From: an uncultured Gilliamella sp.
GTDB taxonomy: Bacteria; Pseudomonadota; Gammaproteobacteria; Enterobacterales; Orbaceae
Direction: 5' to 3'
Length of the DNA: 59,850 nt
Assembly: GCA_946480175.1 (NCBI GenBank)
Contig: CAMLIK010000006.1
Location: forward strand, 1 to 59,850
A program made the translations under genes and the position numbers. This document shows, piece after piece, positions 10,706 through 21,366 of the stretch; within the stretch, counting starts at the first letter, position 1, and every line of letters begins with the position of its first letter. Below the pieces are notes generated by a model. It worked only from the letters and a program-made list of their open reading frames with translations. It searched no databases and had not been told where the DNA came from.

Positions 10706-11629
10706 ATGGCTAAAATTAATTCGCTCAGTATGTTGCAATACATTGATGTTTTACTCAAGCACGGCAATTACACCAAAGCTGCGCAGAATTTGTATATTTC
10801 TCAATCATATCTAACCCAAACAATAAAAAAAATTGAAAATGAACTGGGTATTGAGATTATTAATCGGCAAAGTACACCCTTACAACTAACTGAAGCTGGT
10901 AAGATTTATTATCAGTATTTAACATCATTAGTTAACGAACAAGAACAATTTAAAAGAAAAATCAAAAAATATACTGATACTGATTATAACGTCATTCAAA
11001 TTGGTGTATTACCTAGTTTAGGGACTTATCTACTGCCGCTATTTTTACCTAAATTTATAAATAAACATCCTGATATTAAAATAGAATTACATGAATATAT
11101 TCCTAAAAACAGTGAAGAAAAAACAGAGAATCAAATGCTTGATTTTTTTATAGGGCAAAATCCAGAAACAATATCCCAAAATTTAATTTGTCATAAATGT
11201 GGTAAGCATCGTTATTATGCATTGATACCTGAAACGTCAAAATTATACCGAAAAAAAGTTAATTCTAATGAATATAATCATAAATTCATGAAATCATTAT
11301 TACAAGAAAAGCTGATTTTGACTGCACATGGTTCAGCAATTCGTCAACAAGTTGATTATCTTATTCAAAAATACAAAATTCAACCCAATATTATTCTTGA
11401 AAGTAGTAACATTTTTACGCTTGTTGAATTAGCTAAAAAAGGACTAGGAATTACTTTTATTCCGGAAAGCGTTTGTATCAATGAAAAACCAAATGATTTA
11501 GCATATAATTTAATACCACTGCCTTTGGATCTCATTTCGTTGAGTTATTTTATTGCCTACTCTACTCATAAAATGCTAAGCAGTGTAGAAAAAGAGCTCA
11601 TTAACCTATTCATCTCTTCTATGCCATAA
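10706..11629 (+). CDS. LysR-family transcriptional regulator
   Basis: DNA-binding regulator of 307 aa. The N-terminal winged helix-turn-helix spans about residues 5-65 (YTKAAQNLYISQSYLTQTIK, LTEAGKIYYQYL). A periplasmic-binding-protein-like effector domain follows from about 90, beginning NVIQIGVLPSLGTYLLP. It is divergent from the FMN-reductase/flavoprotein/MFS operon and convergent with apbE, so it sits in the middle of the cassette it probably controls. The effector may be the organic acid substrate. By the usual behaviour of the family it may also repress its own gene. The product is AT-rich in codon use like its neighbours, giving no sign of recent transfer. Confidence 0.9.
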   Translation: MAKINSLSMLQYIDVLLKHGNYTKAAQNLYISQSYLTQTIKKIENELGIEIINRQSTPLQLTEAGKIYYQYLTSLVNEQEQFKRKIKKYTDTDYNVIQIGVLPSLGTYLLPLFLPKFINKHPDIKIELHEYIPKNSEEKTENQMLDFFIGQNPETISQNLICHKCGKHRYYALIPETSKLYRKKVNSNEYNHKFMKSLLQEKLILTAHGSAIRQQVDYLIQKYKIQPNIILESSNIFTLVELAKKGLGITFIPESVCINEKPNDLAYNLIPLPLDLISLSYFIAYSTHKMLSSVEKELINLFISSMP

Positions 11630-11675
11630 ATTATCTGGTTAATGACTAATCTTGATTAACAAAATCAGTTGTAGA

Positions 11676-12596
11676 CTAAGTCAATAACCCATTTGAACAA
11701 GCAAATTCTTTATTGGTGGTAATAACCATGCCTTCTATATTTGCTAATTGATTAATTTTTTTAATAGCATTCACAGGACTATAGCCATAGAGTTGTGTTG
11801 TCAAAATTTCGCCATCTATTGAATGAGTAGATACAATGGTTATGCTTTCGATTTCAGTTTCTACAGGATAACCCGTTTGACTATTAAAAATATGATGATA
11901 AGTTTTTCCATTATAATTAAATGTTCTTTCATAAAGACCAGATGTGACTGCTGATTGATTTTTAATCTTTAATACCTTAATTACATTACCACGAATTCGA
12001 AACGGGTTTTGAATACCTACTTGCCAAAATCCATCATCATGAAAAGGACACTCACCATAAGTTAATACATTACCCCCTAAATCAATAAATGCAGATTTTG
12101 CATTTTGTTTTTTAAAAATTTGCATTATTTTATCGGCAAAATATCCTTTAGCTAAAGCACCAAGATCAATGGCCATTCCTTTATATTTTAAAAATACCGA
12201 CTTATTCACCTCATCCAAAACAATATCATTAGGATCGATGAGAGTTAAAAGTTGCTTAATTTCTGAATCAGGTGGGTATCTAGCGTCATGAAATCCGACT
12301 CGCCATGCTTGGATAAGCGGACCAATTGCAATATTTAAAAAACTATTATTAATTAGACTTTGAGCCTTACCTATTTTAATCAAGGTAAAAAGATCTGATT
12401 TTACCGTAACAGGCTTAATACCGGCATTAAGATTGATTTGCATTAAATCTGAATTGCCACAATTTGCACTAAAACGACGCTCATAATCTATCAACTTTTT
12501 TTCAGCGATATCTAATAGATCTTTAGCATAATCATGTTCGACCCAAATTTGAATTATGGTTCCCATTAAATTGAGCAAACGCTTATCATTTTTCAT
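11676..12596 (-). CDS. apbE: ApbE-type FAD:protein FMN transferase, cytoplasmic form
   Basis: Flavin transferase that moves FMN from FAD onto a Ser/Thr of target flavoproteins, using Mg2+. The 306-aa protein shows the ApbE landmarks: MGTIIQI near 10, AIGPLIQAWRVG near 92, IDLGALAKGYFAD near 144, AFIDLGGNV near 169, TSGLYERTF near 217, HHIFNSQTGYPV near 231, and a metal-ligand Asp in SIDGEILTTQL. There is no signal peptide or lipobox, unlike the periplasmic lipoprotein ApbE that serves Nqr and Rnf, so it should act on cytoplasmic proteins. The 818-aa flavoprotein 2 kb away carries the acceptor motif, which makes it the obvious client. It faces the LysR gene tail to tail and is divergent from aroF. 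Confidence 0.9.
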   Translation of the reverse strand: MKNDKRLLNLMGTIIQIWVEHDYAKDLLDIAEKKLIDYERRFSANCGNSDLMQINLNAGIKPVTVKSDLFTLIKIGKAQSLINNSFLNIAIGPLIQAWRVGFHDARYPPDSEIKQLLTLIDPNDIVLDEVNKSVFLKYKGMAIDLGALAKGYFADKIMQIFKKQNAKSAFIDLGGNVLTYGECPFHDDGFWQVGIQNPFRIRGNVIKVLKIKNQSAVTSGLYERTFNYNGKTYHHIFNSQTGYPVETEIESITIVSTHSIDGEILTTQLYGYSPVNAIKKINQLANIEGMVITTNKEFACSNGLLT

Positions 12597-12698
12597 GCTG
12601 ATTAGTTCCTGATATTAAAAATTATGCTGGTCACAACTACCCAATCTTAACCCAGTTATAACAAAAAAAAAATCAACTATCAAATCAATCATATAAAA

Positions 12699-12716
12699 CG
12701 TAAATATATTTTTACA
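12699..12716 (+). promoter_or_regulatory. TyrR box 1 upstream of aroF
   Basis: CGTAAA-N6-TTTACA matches the TyrR consensus TGTAAA-N6-TTTACA in 11 of 12 specified bases. It lies 64 bp, about six helical turns, upstream of a second box, an arrangement that suits TyrR hexamer bridging. Confidence 0.6.
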
Positions 12717-12762
12717 AAATCAAATTAATTAAGTGAAACACCGAAAATATAGTTTACCTTAA

Positions 12763-12780
12763 TGTAATTTTGTGTTTACA
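12763..12780 (+). promoter_or_regulatory. TyrR box 2 overlapping the aroF promoter
   Basis: TGTAAT-N6-TTTACA matches the TyrR consensus in 11 of 12 specified bases. Its right half TTTACA (12775-12780) can serve as a -35 element, with an AT-rich -10 (TTTATT, 12798-12803) 17 bp downstream. Binding would therefore block the promoter, as TyrR does at E. coli aroF. Confidence 0.65.
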
Positions 12781-12848
12781 TATAACGTGTTTATGTATTT
12801 ATTCTTTTACATATAAAAAATATGAATGATTTTAACAAGGAAAATAAA

Positions 12849-13919
12849 ATGTTAAAAGACACACTAAATAATGTTCGAATAAGAGATGAGCACATGTTAG
12901 TTACACCGGAAGAAATTAAAAATCTTTATCCATTATCATTTGAATTAGAAAACCAAATTGCCTCTTCCAGACAAACCATTGTTGATATTCTAGAACGTCG
13001 TGATCATCGTTTACTGATTGTTTGCGGACCTTGTTCTATTCATGATACTAAAGCAGCGATTGAATATGCGCACAAACTAAAAAAACTATCTGATGAAGTA
13101 AAAGATAACTTATTTATTGTAATGCGTGTCTATTTTGAAAAACCGAGAACTACGGTTGGTTGGAAAGGTATGATCAATGACCCACATATGGACAGCTCGT
13201 TTGATATTGAACATGGTCTGAAAAAAGCTCGTAAATTACTTCTTGATATCACTAAGATCGGATTACCCATTGCGACCGAAGCATTAGACCCAAATACACC
13301 TCAATACCTTGGTGATTTAATCAGCTGGTCGGCTATTGGAGCCAGAACCACTGAATCACAAACCCACCGGGAAATGGCGTCGGGGTTATCAATGCCTGTT
13401 GGCTTTAAAAATGGTACAGATGGCAGTTTGGATGTGGCGATTAATGCCATGAAATCAGCTTCTATGGCTCATCGATTTGTGGGTATTAATCAGCAAGGGC
13501 AAGTTACCGTATTACAAACCTTAGGCAACCCGCACGGTCACGTAATCCTAAGAGGTGGAAAAGCACCTAATTTTGATGCTGAAAATGTTGCATTATGCGA
13601 ACTGCAAATGAATAAGGCAAAATTAGTACCTAACCTAATGATAGATTGTAGTCATGCCAATTCAAACAAAGATTATCGTAATCAACCAATTGTTGCTGAC
13701 TCAATTATTGAGCAAATTAAGCAAGGCAATAATTCAATCATCGGTGTCATGATAGAAAGTAATTTATCTGAAGGCAATCAACCCTCCGAACAACCAAAAG
13801 AAAATTTCAAATATGGGGTATCAGTTACTGACGCTTGCATTAACTTTGAAACAACTGAGCAATTATTGCGAAGAATGAATAATGATTTAGCACAGCCGTT
13901 ACAGAGTAGGAAAAAGTAA
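12849..13919 (+). CDS. aroF: DAHP synthase, tyrosine-sensitive type
   Basis: First enzyme of aromatic amino acid synthesis: joins phosphoenolpyruvate and erythrose 4-phosphate to DAHP. Among the three E. coli isozymes it is closest to AroF: LNNVRI..E at the start (AroF has LNNVHI), SFDIEHGL, GLPIATEALDP, HREMASGLSMPVGFKNGTDG and the ending SVTDACI. Asn8, tied to tyrosine feedback in AroF, is kept. I chose ATG 12849, preceded by AAGGA at 8 nt; it gives 356 aa, the E. coli length. An in-frame ATG at 12822 adds nine residues and lacks a ribosome binding site. Two TyrR-box matches lie upstream. Unlike in E. coli, tyrA does not follow; a terminator does. Confidence 0.94.
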   Translation: MLKDTLNNVRIRDEHMLVTPEEIKNLYPLSFELENQIASSRQTIVDILERRDHRLLIVCGPCSIHDTKAAIEYAHKLKKLSDEVKDNLFIVMRVYFEKPRTTVGWKGMINDPHMDSSFDIEHGLKKARKLLLDITKIGLPIATEALDPNTPQYLGDLISWSAIGARTTESQTHREMASGLSMPVGFKNGTDGSLDVAINAMKSASMAHRFVGINQQGQVTVLQTLGNPHGHVILRGGKAPNFDAENVALCELQMNKAKLVPNLMIDCSHANSNKDYRNQPIVADSIIEQIKQGNNSIIGVMIESNLSEGNQPSEQPKENFKYGVSVTDACINFETTEQLLRRMNNDLAQPLQSRKK

Positions 13920-13948
13920 ACGGTTAAAGCTGAAATTATGTTTATAAA

Positions 13949-13975
13949 TCGCCGACAATAGTCGGCGACTTTTTT
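13949..13975 (+). terminator. Terminator of aroF
   Basis: Stem CGCCGAC (13950-13956) and GTCGGCG (13961-13967) with loop AATA, extendable by a few pairs, followed by a six-T run at 13970-13975. It sits between the convergent aroF and purL stops. Confidence 0.85.
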
Positions 13976-13976
13976 A

Positions 13977-16900
13977 CTAACCAAGTTGCTTACGAGCATT
14001 GCGGAAAATACGCATCCACGGACTATCTTCACCCCAGTTATCAGGATGCCACGAATTAGTTATTGTTCTAAATACTCGCTCTGGGTGCGGCATCATAATC
14101 GTTGCTCGACCATCACTTGAGGTTACTGCGGTAATCCCATTTGGTGAACCATTTGGATTTGCCGGGTACTGCTCTGTCACTTTACCAAAATGGTCAATAT
14201 ATCGAACTGCAACCAAGCCAGAAGCTTCTAAACGAGTCAAATGATCTAAATCGCGGGTTTCGGCTTGACCTTCACCATGTGAAACCGCAATCGGCATATG
14301 CGAACCAGCCATATCGGTAAATAGTAATGACGGACTAGATTGAATTTGAACTAAACTAAAACGCGCCTCAAAACGTTCCGATACGTTGCGTACAAAACGC
14401 GGCCATAATTCTGCCCCTGGTATCAGATCTTTTAGATTCGACATCATCTGGCAACCATTACAGACCCCTAATGACAAAGTATCATTACGATGGAAAAACT
14501 GTTCAAACTCATGGCGAACTTGTTCATTAAATAAAATAGACTTAGCCCAACCTTCGCCTGCCCCTAATACATCACCATATGAAAAACCACCACAAGCAAC
14601 TAACGTATTAAATTGATCCAAAGTCACTTGACCTGATAATAAATCAGTCATATGGACATCAATTGACTCAAAACCCGCTCGAGCAAATGCTGCTGCCATT
14701 TCAACATGTGAATTGACACCTTGTTCACGTAACACTGCAACTTTAGGCTTCACCCCTTTGACTATGTAAGGTGCAGCAATATCTTGCGCAATATCAAAAG
14801 TAAGATGAACATTCAGACCTGGATCTTCATCATTTTGCTTAGCTTGGTGTTCTTGATCAGCACATTGCGGGTTATCACGTAAGCGTTGCATCTGCCAAGT
14901 GGTTTCTGCCCACCATGTTCTTAATGTCAATCGCGATTCGCTATACACCACGGCACTATTATTACGAATAATAAATTGCTGTCCTGTTTTAGCTGTTCCT
15001 AATCTATGAATCACCTGAGATAACCCAAACTGCTTAAAGCATGTCATGACTTTTTCTAAATCACTATTACGAATTTGAATAACCGCACCGAGTTCTTCAT
15101 TAAACAGTGAGGCAATCACATCGCTACCAAGTGAATTAATATCAACATCTATACCACAATGTCCTGCAAATGCCATTTCTGCTAAGGTTACCAATAAACC
15201 ACCATCAGAACGGTCGTGGTAAGCAAGTAAGGTATTTTGCGCAACTAAACTTTGGATGGCCTGATAAAAAGCGGCTAATTCTTTAGCATCATAAACATCA
15301 GCTGTTCTTTGTCCTAGATGACGATAAACTTGTGCTAATGCTGTTGCCCCTAATGCTTGATGACCTTTAGATAAATCAATAAATAGTAATAGATTATCCT
15401 CATCTGTACAAAGTTGGGGGGTAACTGTTTTACGCACATCTTCAACTCGAGCAAATGCGGAAATCACCAATGATAACGGTGAAGTTACCGTTTTTTGCTC
15501 ACCATCTTGTTGCCATGTTGTTTTCATTGACATGGAGTCTTTACCAACCGGAATGGCTAATCCTAAAGCTGGACATAACTCTTCACCAATGGCTTTAACG
15601 GCTTGATAAAGACCAGCATCTTCACCAGGATGACCAGCGGCAGCCATCCAGTTAGCTGAAAGCTTAATACGTTTAATGTCACCAATATTTGTCGCAGCAA
15701 TATTGGTAATTGCTTCACCAACCGCTAATCTAGCTGATGCTGCAAAATTAAGCAGGGCAACAGGAGCTCGTTCCCCCATTGACATGGCCTCACCGTAATA
15801 ACTGTCTAAACTTGCTGTTGTCACCGCGCAATCGGCAACCGGCACTTGCCAAGGTCCAATCATCTGATCACGAGCCACCATACCTGTTACCGAACGGTCA
15901 CCAATGGTAATTAAGAAAGTTTTTTCCGCCACAACTGGCAAATGTAGTACCCGTTTTACAGCATCATATAAATTGATATCCGCTGTTGAAAAATGATCCC
16001 CTTGTGCTTGGCTAGATTTGACGTCTCGTAACATTTTAGGGGTTTTGCCCAATAACACATCTAACGGTAAATCTATCGGATTATTGTTGAAATGTTCATC
16101 ATGTAACACTACCGCTTTATTAATTGTAGCTTCACCAATTACTGCATAAGGTGTACGTTCACGCTTACAAAGTTCATCAAACAATTCTAAGCTTTCTGGG
16201 TGAATAGCCAGTACATAGCGCTCTTGTGATTCATTACACCAAATTTCTAACGGTGACATTCCGGGTTCATCACTTAGTATTTTGCGCAATTCAAATTGAC
16301 CACCACAGCCACCATCACTAACCAGCTCGGGCATAGCATTAGACAAACCACCTGCGCCCACATCATGGATAAATAAGATTGGGTTTTTATCACCAAGTTG
16401 CCAACAACGATCGATTACTTCTTGACAACGACGTTCCATTTCCGGGTTATCACGTTGAACTGAAGCAAAATCAAGATCCGCATCCGACTGTCCGGATGTC
16501 ATTGAGGATGCCGCGCCACCACCTAAACCGATATTCATAGCTGGCCCACCCAAAACAACTAGTTTAGAACCGATCGGAAATCCACCTTTTTGAATGTGTT
16601 CTCGACGAATATTTCCCATACCACCGGCTAACATAATCGGTTTATGATAGCCTCTGACTTCTTCACCATTAAAGCTATTAACTTTCTCTTCATAAGTACG
16701 GAAGTAGCCTAATAATGCTGGGCGACCAAATTCATTGTTAAAAGCCGCGCCACCTAAAGGTCCATCCATCATAATATCGAAGGCGCTAACAATTCGATCG
16801 GGTTTACCAAAATCTTGTTCCCAAGGTTGCTCAAAATTAGCAATACGCAGATTCGAAACCGAAAAACCTACTAATCCTGCTTTGGGTTTGGCACCTTTTC

Positions 16901-17879
16901 CGGTCGCTCCCTCATCACGAATTTCACCACCACTACCAGTTGCCGCACCCGGCCAAGGAGATATTGCTGTTGGATGATTATGCGTTTCAACCTTCATTAA
17001 AATATCAGCATATTCCTGATGATAATTGTAAGTTCGATTCTCATAATCAGCAAAAAATCGCCCAACTTTAGATCCATCCATTACCGCGGCATTATCTTTA
17101 TAAGCGGATGACACATAATCTGGCGTATGTTCAAAAGTATTTTTGATCATTTTAAATAATGATTTTGGCTGTTTAACACCATCAATAATCCAATCAGCAT
17201 TAAATATTTTATGACGACAGTGTTCAGAGTTTGCTTGACTAAACATATAAAGTTCAATATCGGTTGGGTTACGGTTCAATTTTTGAAAACTCTCAACCAA
17301 ATAGTCAATTTCATCCGATGCTAAAGCTAAACCTAATTTGATGTTAGCTTCTTGTAAAGCTTGGCGACCTTGACCTAATAAATCAATTGTGCTTACTGGT
17401 TTAGGTTGTTCAGTCTTAAATAATTGCTGAACCTGTTCAAAGCTACTTAACACCATTTCCATCATTCGATCATGAATTAATGCAAAGAAGCTATTTTGTT
17501 GTATGGCTGTTAAAGGTGAACTAACTTGCACATAATAAGCAATACCACGCTCTATTCGACGAATTTGTGATAGTCCACAATTATGTGCAATATCAGTGGC
17601 TTTTGATGACCATGGTGAAATAGTGCCTTCACGAGGGGTAACTAAAAAGAGTATTTTACTCGCTGAATTTTCTACCTCTATCTGCGAACTTTTAGGGCCA
17701 TATTGCAATAGCTTGTCCAAAGTTAATTGTTGTTCACAAGTCAATTCATTGGTTAAATCAATAAAATGAACGAATTGTGCTTCAATATTGGTAACTGGGA
17801 TAGATTGTTCACGACATGAGGATAAGATTTTATTAATACGAAATGTAGATAGAGCAGAAGAACCAGCTAAAATTTTCAT
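13977..17879 (-). CDS. purL: Phosphoribosylformylglycinamidine synthase
   Basis: Fourth step of purine synthesis: converts FGAR, glutamine and ATP to FGAM. This is the large single-chain form of 1300 aa (E. coli 1295). Order: N-terminal linker domain beginning [17 protein letters not shown], the synthetase halves with [17 protein letters not shown] near 295 and GVGGGA-like nucleotide loops, and a C-terminal class I glutaminase with the nucleophile in [10 protein letters not shown] near residue 1140 and the His-Glu pair in [10 protein letters not shown] near 1265. I chose ATG 17879, where similarity to E. coli begins; an in-frame ATG at 18023 would add 48 hydrophobic, unrelated residues. No PUR-box match was recognised upstream. 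Confidence 0.96.
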   Translation of the reverse strand: MKILAGSSALSTFRINKILSSCREQSIPVTNIEAQFVHFIDLTNELTCEQQLTLDKLLQYGPKSSQIEVENSASKILFLVTPREGTISPWSSKATDIAHNCGLSQIRRIERGIAYYVQVSSPLTAIQQNSFFALIHDRMMEMVLSSFEQVQQLFKTEQPKPVSTIDLLGQGRQALQEANIKLGLALASDEIDYLVESFQKLNRNPTDIELYMFSQANSEHCRHKIFNADWIIDGVKQPKSLFKMIKNTFEHTPDYVSSAYKDNAAVMDGSKVGRFFADYENRTYNYHQEYADILMKVETHNHPTAISPWPGAATGSGGEIRDEGATGKGAKPKAGLVGFSVSNLRIANFEQPWEQDFGKPDRIVSAFDIMMDGPLGGAAFNNEFGRPALLGYFRTYEEKVNSFNGEEVRGYHKPIMLAGGMGNIRREHIQKGGFPIGSKLVVLGGPAMNIGLGGGAASSMTSGQSDADLDFASVQRDNPEMERRCQEVIDRCWQLGDKNPILFIHDVGAGGLSNAMPELVSDGGCGGQFELRKILSDEPGMSPLEIWCNESQERYVLAIHPESLELFDELCKRERTPYAVIGEATINKAVVLHDEHFNNNPIDLPLDVLLGKTPKMLRDVKSSQAQGDHFSTADINLYDAVKRVLHLPVVAEKTFLITIGDRSVTGMVARDQMIGPWQVPVADCAVTTASLDSYYGEAMSMGERAPVALLNFAASARLAVGEAITNIAATNIGDIKRIKLSANWMAAAGHPGEDAGLYQAVKAIGEELCPALGLAIPVGKDSMSMKTTWQQDGEQKTVTSPLSLVISAFARVEDVRKTVTPQLCTDEDNLLLFIDLSKGHQALGATALAQVYRHLGQRTADVYDAKELAAFYQAIQSLVAQNTLLAYHDRSDGGLLVTLAEMAFAGHCGIDVDINSLGSDVIASLFNEELGAVIQIRNSDLEKVMTCFKQFGLSQVIHRLGTAKTGQQFIIRNNSAVVYSESRLTLRTWWAETTWQMQRLRDNPQCADQEHQAKQNDEDPGLNVHLTFDIAQDIAAPYIVKGVKPKVAVLREQGVNSHVEMAAAFARAGFESIDVHMTDLLSGQVTLDQFNTLVACGGFSYGDVLGAGEGWAKSILFNEQVRHEFEQFFHRNDTLSLGVCNGCQMMSNLKDLIPGAELWPRFVRNVSERFEARFSLVQIQSSPSLLFTDMAGSHMPIAVSHGEGQAETRDLDHLTRLEASGLVAVRYIDHFGKVTEQYPANPNGSPNGITAVTSSDGRATIMMPHPERVFRTITNSWHPDNWGEDSPWMRIFRNARKQLG

Positions 17880-18216
17880 GCTAAGTACTCTTTTTAAGCC
17901 AAAATAGGAAAAAAATAGAGCAACATTATAAAAGAAAGTCATTAAAGAGGCTATCTTAAAAATTATCAAATCATTCAATAAAAAAAGTTGAGGAACGGGG
18001 TTTTTGGACACTAAATTCCGCAATTATACTGTAATTTAGCGCTTTGATTACTATTTAAAAAAACGAATTTGTGATGGGAACATCTTGTCAAATTCAAAAA
18101 AATAATTGACTTATCGAATAAATATTGCTTTACTGCAACTTAAAAAATAAATATATGTACATATTTTAGAAAATATAAAAGCAATAAGTATTTTTTAGAA
18201 GTATAAGGAAAGTAGA
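17880..18216. other. Intergenic region between purL and the DUF2339 gene
   Basis: 337 bp between divergent genes, AT-rich. On the minus strand a perfect TATAAT at 18023-18028 is the likely purL -10, although no good -35 is spaced from it. It would leave a leader of about 135-140 nt before the purL ATG. I see no PurR operator, riboswitch-like fold or small gene. The ribosome binding site AAGGAA for the next gene is at 18205-18210. Confidence 0.45.
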
Positions 18217-21200
18217 GTGGAATTCTTTTTTTATTTCCTCATTATCGTTCTGTTTATTGCAGTATTTGCTAATTTTGCTAATTTGAAGCAACAAATAACG
18301 GCCTTACAGAGCCAATTAACAGAATTGCAACAACAGCTCTTATCCTTTACACAGCAGCTTTATCAATCTGATAAAACGCATGTAGAGAAAAAAAACGATA
18401 CGACCCAAGAAGAATCCGTACTCAATACCCCTTCTATCCCTCAAAATGAAACTAATTTTATTGAGATTGAGCAAGAAATGGTTCAATCAACAGTTAACAT
18501 GCATTCTGATGAAATAGAAGAAAATAGTTCAGAATCAGTAACGGCAGAATTAGAGATAATACAACCGTTAAAACCATCCCATCAACAAGAAACATTTTCA
18601 AACTTGGCACTTAATGAGCAAAATGAACCCGTTTTACCTGATACTACTGGGCAATCTGATTTTGAATCGATAGTTGAAAGCCCATTAAGTGTTGAACATG
18701 ATGAAGCAAAAGTCGAAACCCTAACAATTATTGAGCAAGCATTCTCAGCACAAAACACCGAACCGGATAACCAACCTGAGATTAAACAAGCTTCATCCGA
18801 CCCGTTTGAATCATACCATAAATATACTCGTAGCAATGAAACTAATATCGGTTACAGTTTGTTTAATTGGTTAATTAAAGTCAATATTATCACTAAAATT
18901 GCTATCATAATTCTATTTTTGGGGCTGACTTATCTATTTAAATACGGGATTGAACATCAACGCCATTATCTTTCACCTGAAGTTAGAATTTTAAGTGCAC
19001 TTATATTAGGAATTAGTTTACTAGCTATTGGTTGGAAATTACGCCTCAAACGTCAAATTTATGCCCTTATATTACAAGGTGGTGCAATAGCAATTTTATA
19101 TCTGACCATTTTTGCTGCCTTCAAGTTATATGAGTTAATCCCAGCATTAATCACCTTTGCTATTTTAGTTGTGATATGTTCTTCCAGTATTTTATTTTCT
19201 ATTTTGCAAAGAGCCATAAGTTTGGCAATCATTGCCTGCGTTGGTGGCTATGTAACACCAATTTTACTATCCGATGGTTCTGGTAATCATGTTGCGTTAT
19301 TTAGTTATTATTTAATGATTTCAACCGCAATCTTGATAATCAGTATCACACAATCTTGGCGAATTCTTAATCTAATAGGATTTACTTTTACTTTTGTTGT
19401 ATCGCTAGTTTGGGGAATACAGAGTTTTACGCCAGAATTTTATAAAGAATGTCAAATCTTTATACTTGGTAATTTAGTAATTTACGGTGTATTAGCGGTA
19501 TTGTTATCAATCCGAAGTATCCATAATAAAGAGAAATACCAGAATATTATTGATTTGTTATTACTGTTTGGCGCCCCTTTATGCGGATTTGGATTGCAAT
19601 ATGCTATTACCCAGCAATGGGAATTTGGTCCAGCATTTTCATCACTAGGCTTTGGATTATTCTATCTTGGTGGTGCCTTTATTATTTTCCATTTGTGGAA
19701 ATCATTAGCGAAAACACTATCGTTATATTGGCTTGCTATTGGTGTTTCATTTATCACATTATCTATTCCGCTTGCACTTAGTGCCAATTGGACTGCTACA
19801 TTGTGGATGTTTGAAGGAACCGCTATTACATGGATTATGCTCTCTCAAAAATACTACCGTACAGCGCTATCAGGCACCTTAATCATGTCATTAGGCATTA
19901 TATCTGCGGCAATATCGTTAGAAAACAATCAACTAACGCCTACACTTTACACTTCGCTTTTAGGAATTAGTAGCATTATTTTATTAGTTAATGCTTGTTT
20001 ATGGCACCAATATGGACAAAAAACCGAAGTAACAAAATTAATCAAATCTTTTTGCTTATCTATAGCTGTCGTTGTTTGGATATTGTGGATTTTATTAAGC
20101 ATCCCGCTATTTTTACAGCAAATTATTTTACAAATACCATTAATTTTATTATGTTTTACTGTTTCCTTTTGGTTATGGTATTTCATTGGTAAAAAGATTA
20201 ATTGGAATATCATCTGTCATGGAATGGTATTACTTTGGGCGGTACTGGCAATAAGTTTGTTAAAAAGCCATGCAGTTTCCTATTACTATTTTTCTAGCTA
20301 TTGGCCTTGCAATCTAGCTTGGATCGCAGCCTTCATAAGTGGTTATATCTATCTATATAAAATCCATGATAGTAAAATAAATAGTAATACCAGTATAAAT
20401 AACAAATTAATTTTATTACATATTAGTCTATTTTGGCTGTTACTGATCTGGTTAGCTAGAGAAATATTCCATGTATTTGATATCTTATCATGGGGATATG
20501 AGGTAATAAAATGGAGTTTATTGGCAACTATTGCAAGCGGTATCACTTTACTATTGTATATTCTTATTAAGCGCCGATATATTACTTCATTATCATTGAT
20601 AAAAAGTTATTGGTCTATAGGTTTGCTCCCACTTATTAGTTATATGGCATTTTATTTAATTGTAGGACTTGGTATGAGTGGACAAATTATCTATTGGCCT
20701 TATATACCAATTGTTAATCCACTTGAAGAAAGTGCTATTTTTAGCTTAATCATGCTTTGCGTTTGGTTAAAATTAACGATAAATTATTTGCAAATTGAAA
20801 ATAAGACAACTAATTTTGCTAACTTTAAAGTACCACTCCCTAATTTGATTTTAATCCTACTAGTGGTATTAACATTCCTTTGGGCTAACAGTATTGTTCT
20901 ACGTTGCTTGAGTCAAACCTTTGATATTACTTGGAGTACATTTACTTTATGGCACAACAATATTGTACAAATGACCGCTTCACTTCTTTGGATGTTAAGC
21001 GCGGTGATTTTAATTGCTATTGGACATCGTTATTCACTTCGAAAAATATGGTTTTGTGGTCAATTAATTCAACTCATTGTTATTATTAAGTTGATATTTG
21101 TTGATATCAGAGAAATTGACGGTTTACTACGAGCATTTGCATTTATTGGCGTAGCATTATTGATGTTACTAATCGGTTATTTAGCACCTTTACCACCGAA

Positions 21201-21234
21201 ACAAAATAACGAAAGCGTAGTAGAAAATGAATAA
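18217..21234 (+). CDS. DUF2339 multi-spanning inner-membrane protein
   Basis: Large membrane protein of 1005 aa of the DUF2339 family; function unknown. It begins with one membrane helix (residues 2-20), then a Gln-rich coiled coil (LKQQITALQSQLTELQQQL, about 24-50). A long acidic disordered linker rich in Glu and Ser runs to about 205, followed by some 20 or more hydrophobic helices to residue 990. The start is GTG at 18217 with AAGGAA 6 nt upstream. It is followed after 132 bp by a DUF3999 gene. These two families are commonly adjacent in proteobacteria, which suggests they form one envelope complex. No catalytic motif is visible. Confidence 0.88.
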   Translation: MEFFFYFLIIVLFIAVFANFANLKQQITALQSQLTELQQQLLSFTQQLYQSDKTHVEKKNDTTQEESVLNTPSIPQNETNFIEIEQEMVQSTVNMHSDEIEENSSESVTAELEIIQPLKPSHQQETFSNLALNEQNEPVLPDTTGQSDFESIVESPLSVEHDEAKVETLTIIEQAFSAQNTEPDNQPEIKQASSDPFESYHKYTRSNETNIGYSLFNWLIKVNIITKIAIIILFLGLTYLFKYGIEHQRHYLSPEVRILSALILGISLLAIGWKLRLKRQIYALILQGGAIAILYLTIFAAFKLYELIPALITFAILVVICSSSILFSILQRAISLAIIACVGGYVTPILLSDGSGNHVALFSYYLMISTAILIISITQSWRILNLIGFTFTFVVSLVWGIQSFTPEFYKECQIFILGNLVIYGVLAVLLSIRSIHNKEKYQNIIDLLLLFGAPLCGFGLQYAITQQWEFGPAFSSLGFGLFYLGGAFIIFHLWKSLAKTLSLYWLAIGVSFITLSIPLALSANWTATLWMFEGTAITWIMLSQKYYRTALSGTLIMSLGIISAAISLENNQLTPTLYTSLLGISSIILLVNACLWHQYGQKTEVTKLIKSFCLSIAVVVWILWILLSIPLFLQQIILQIPLILLCFTVSFWLWYFIGKKINWNIICHGMVLLWAVLAISLLKSHAVSYYYFSSYWPCNLAWIAAFISGYIYLYKIHDSKINSNTSINNKLILLHISLFWLLLIWLAREIFHVFDILSWGYEVIKWSLLATIASGITLLLYILIKRRYITSLSLIKSYWSIGLLPLISYMAFYLIVGLGMSGQIIYWPYIPIVNPLEESAIFSLIMLCVWLKLTINYLQIENKTTNFANFKVPLPNLILILLVVLTFLWANSIVLRCLSQTFDITWSTFTLWHNNIVQMTASLLWMLSAVILIAIGHRYSLRKIWFCGQLIQLIVIIKLIFVDIREIDGLLRAFAFIGVALLMLLIGYLAPLPPKQNNESVVENE

Positions 21235-21366
21235 AAATGAATATTAAAAATACAATTTAATTTATAAGCGAATATCTCGCAAATTCAGGAAGATAAAAAT
21301 TAAATTACTCTCAATTAAAATAAATATAACTTCCTGAATATTATTTAAACTAATGGATAGAAAGTT

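Noticed and set aside
17880-18023. Longer purL N-terminus
   Set aside because: 48 extra hydrophobic residues do not match PurL, and the probable promoter lies at that point.
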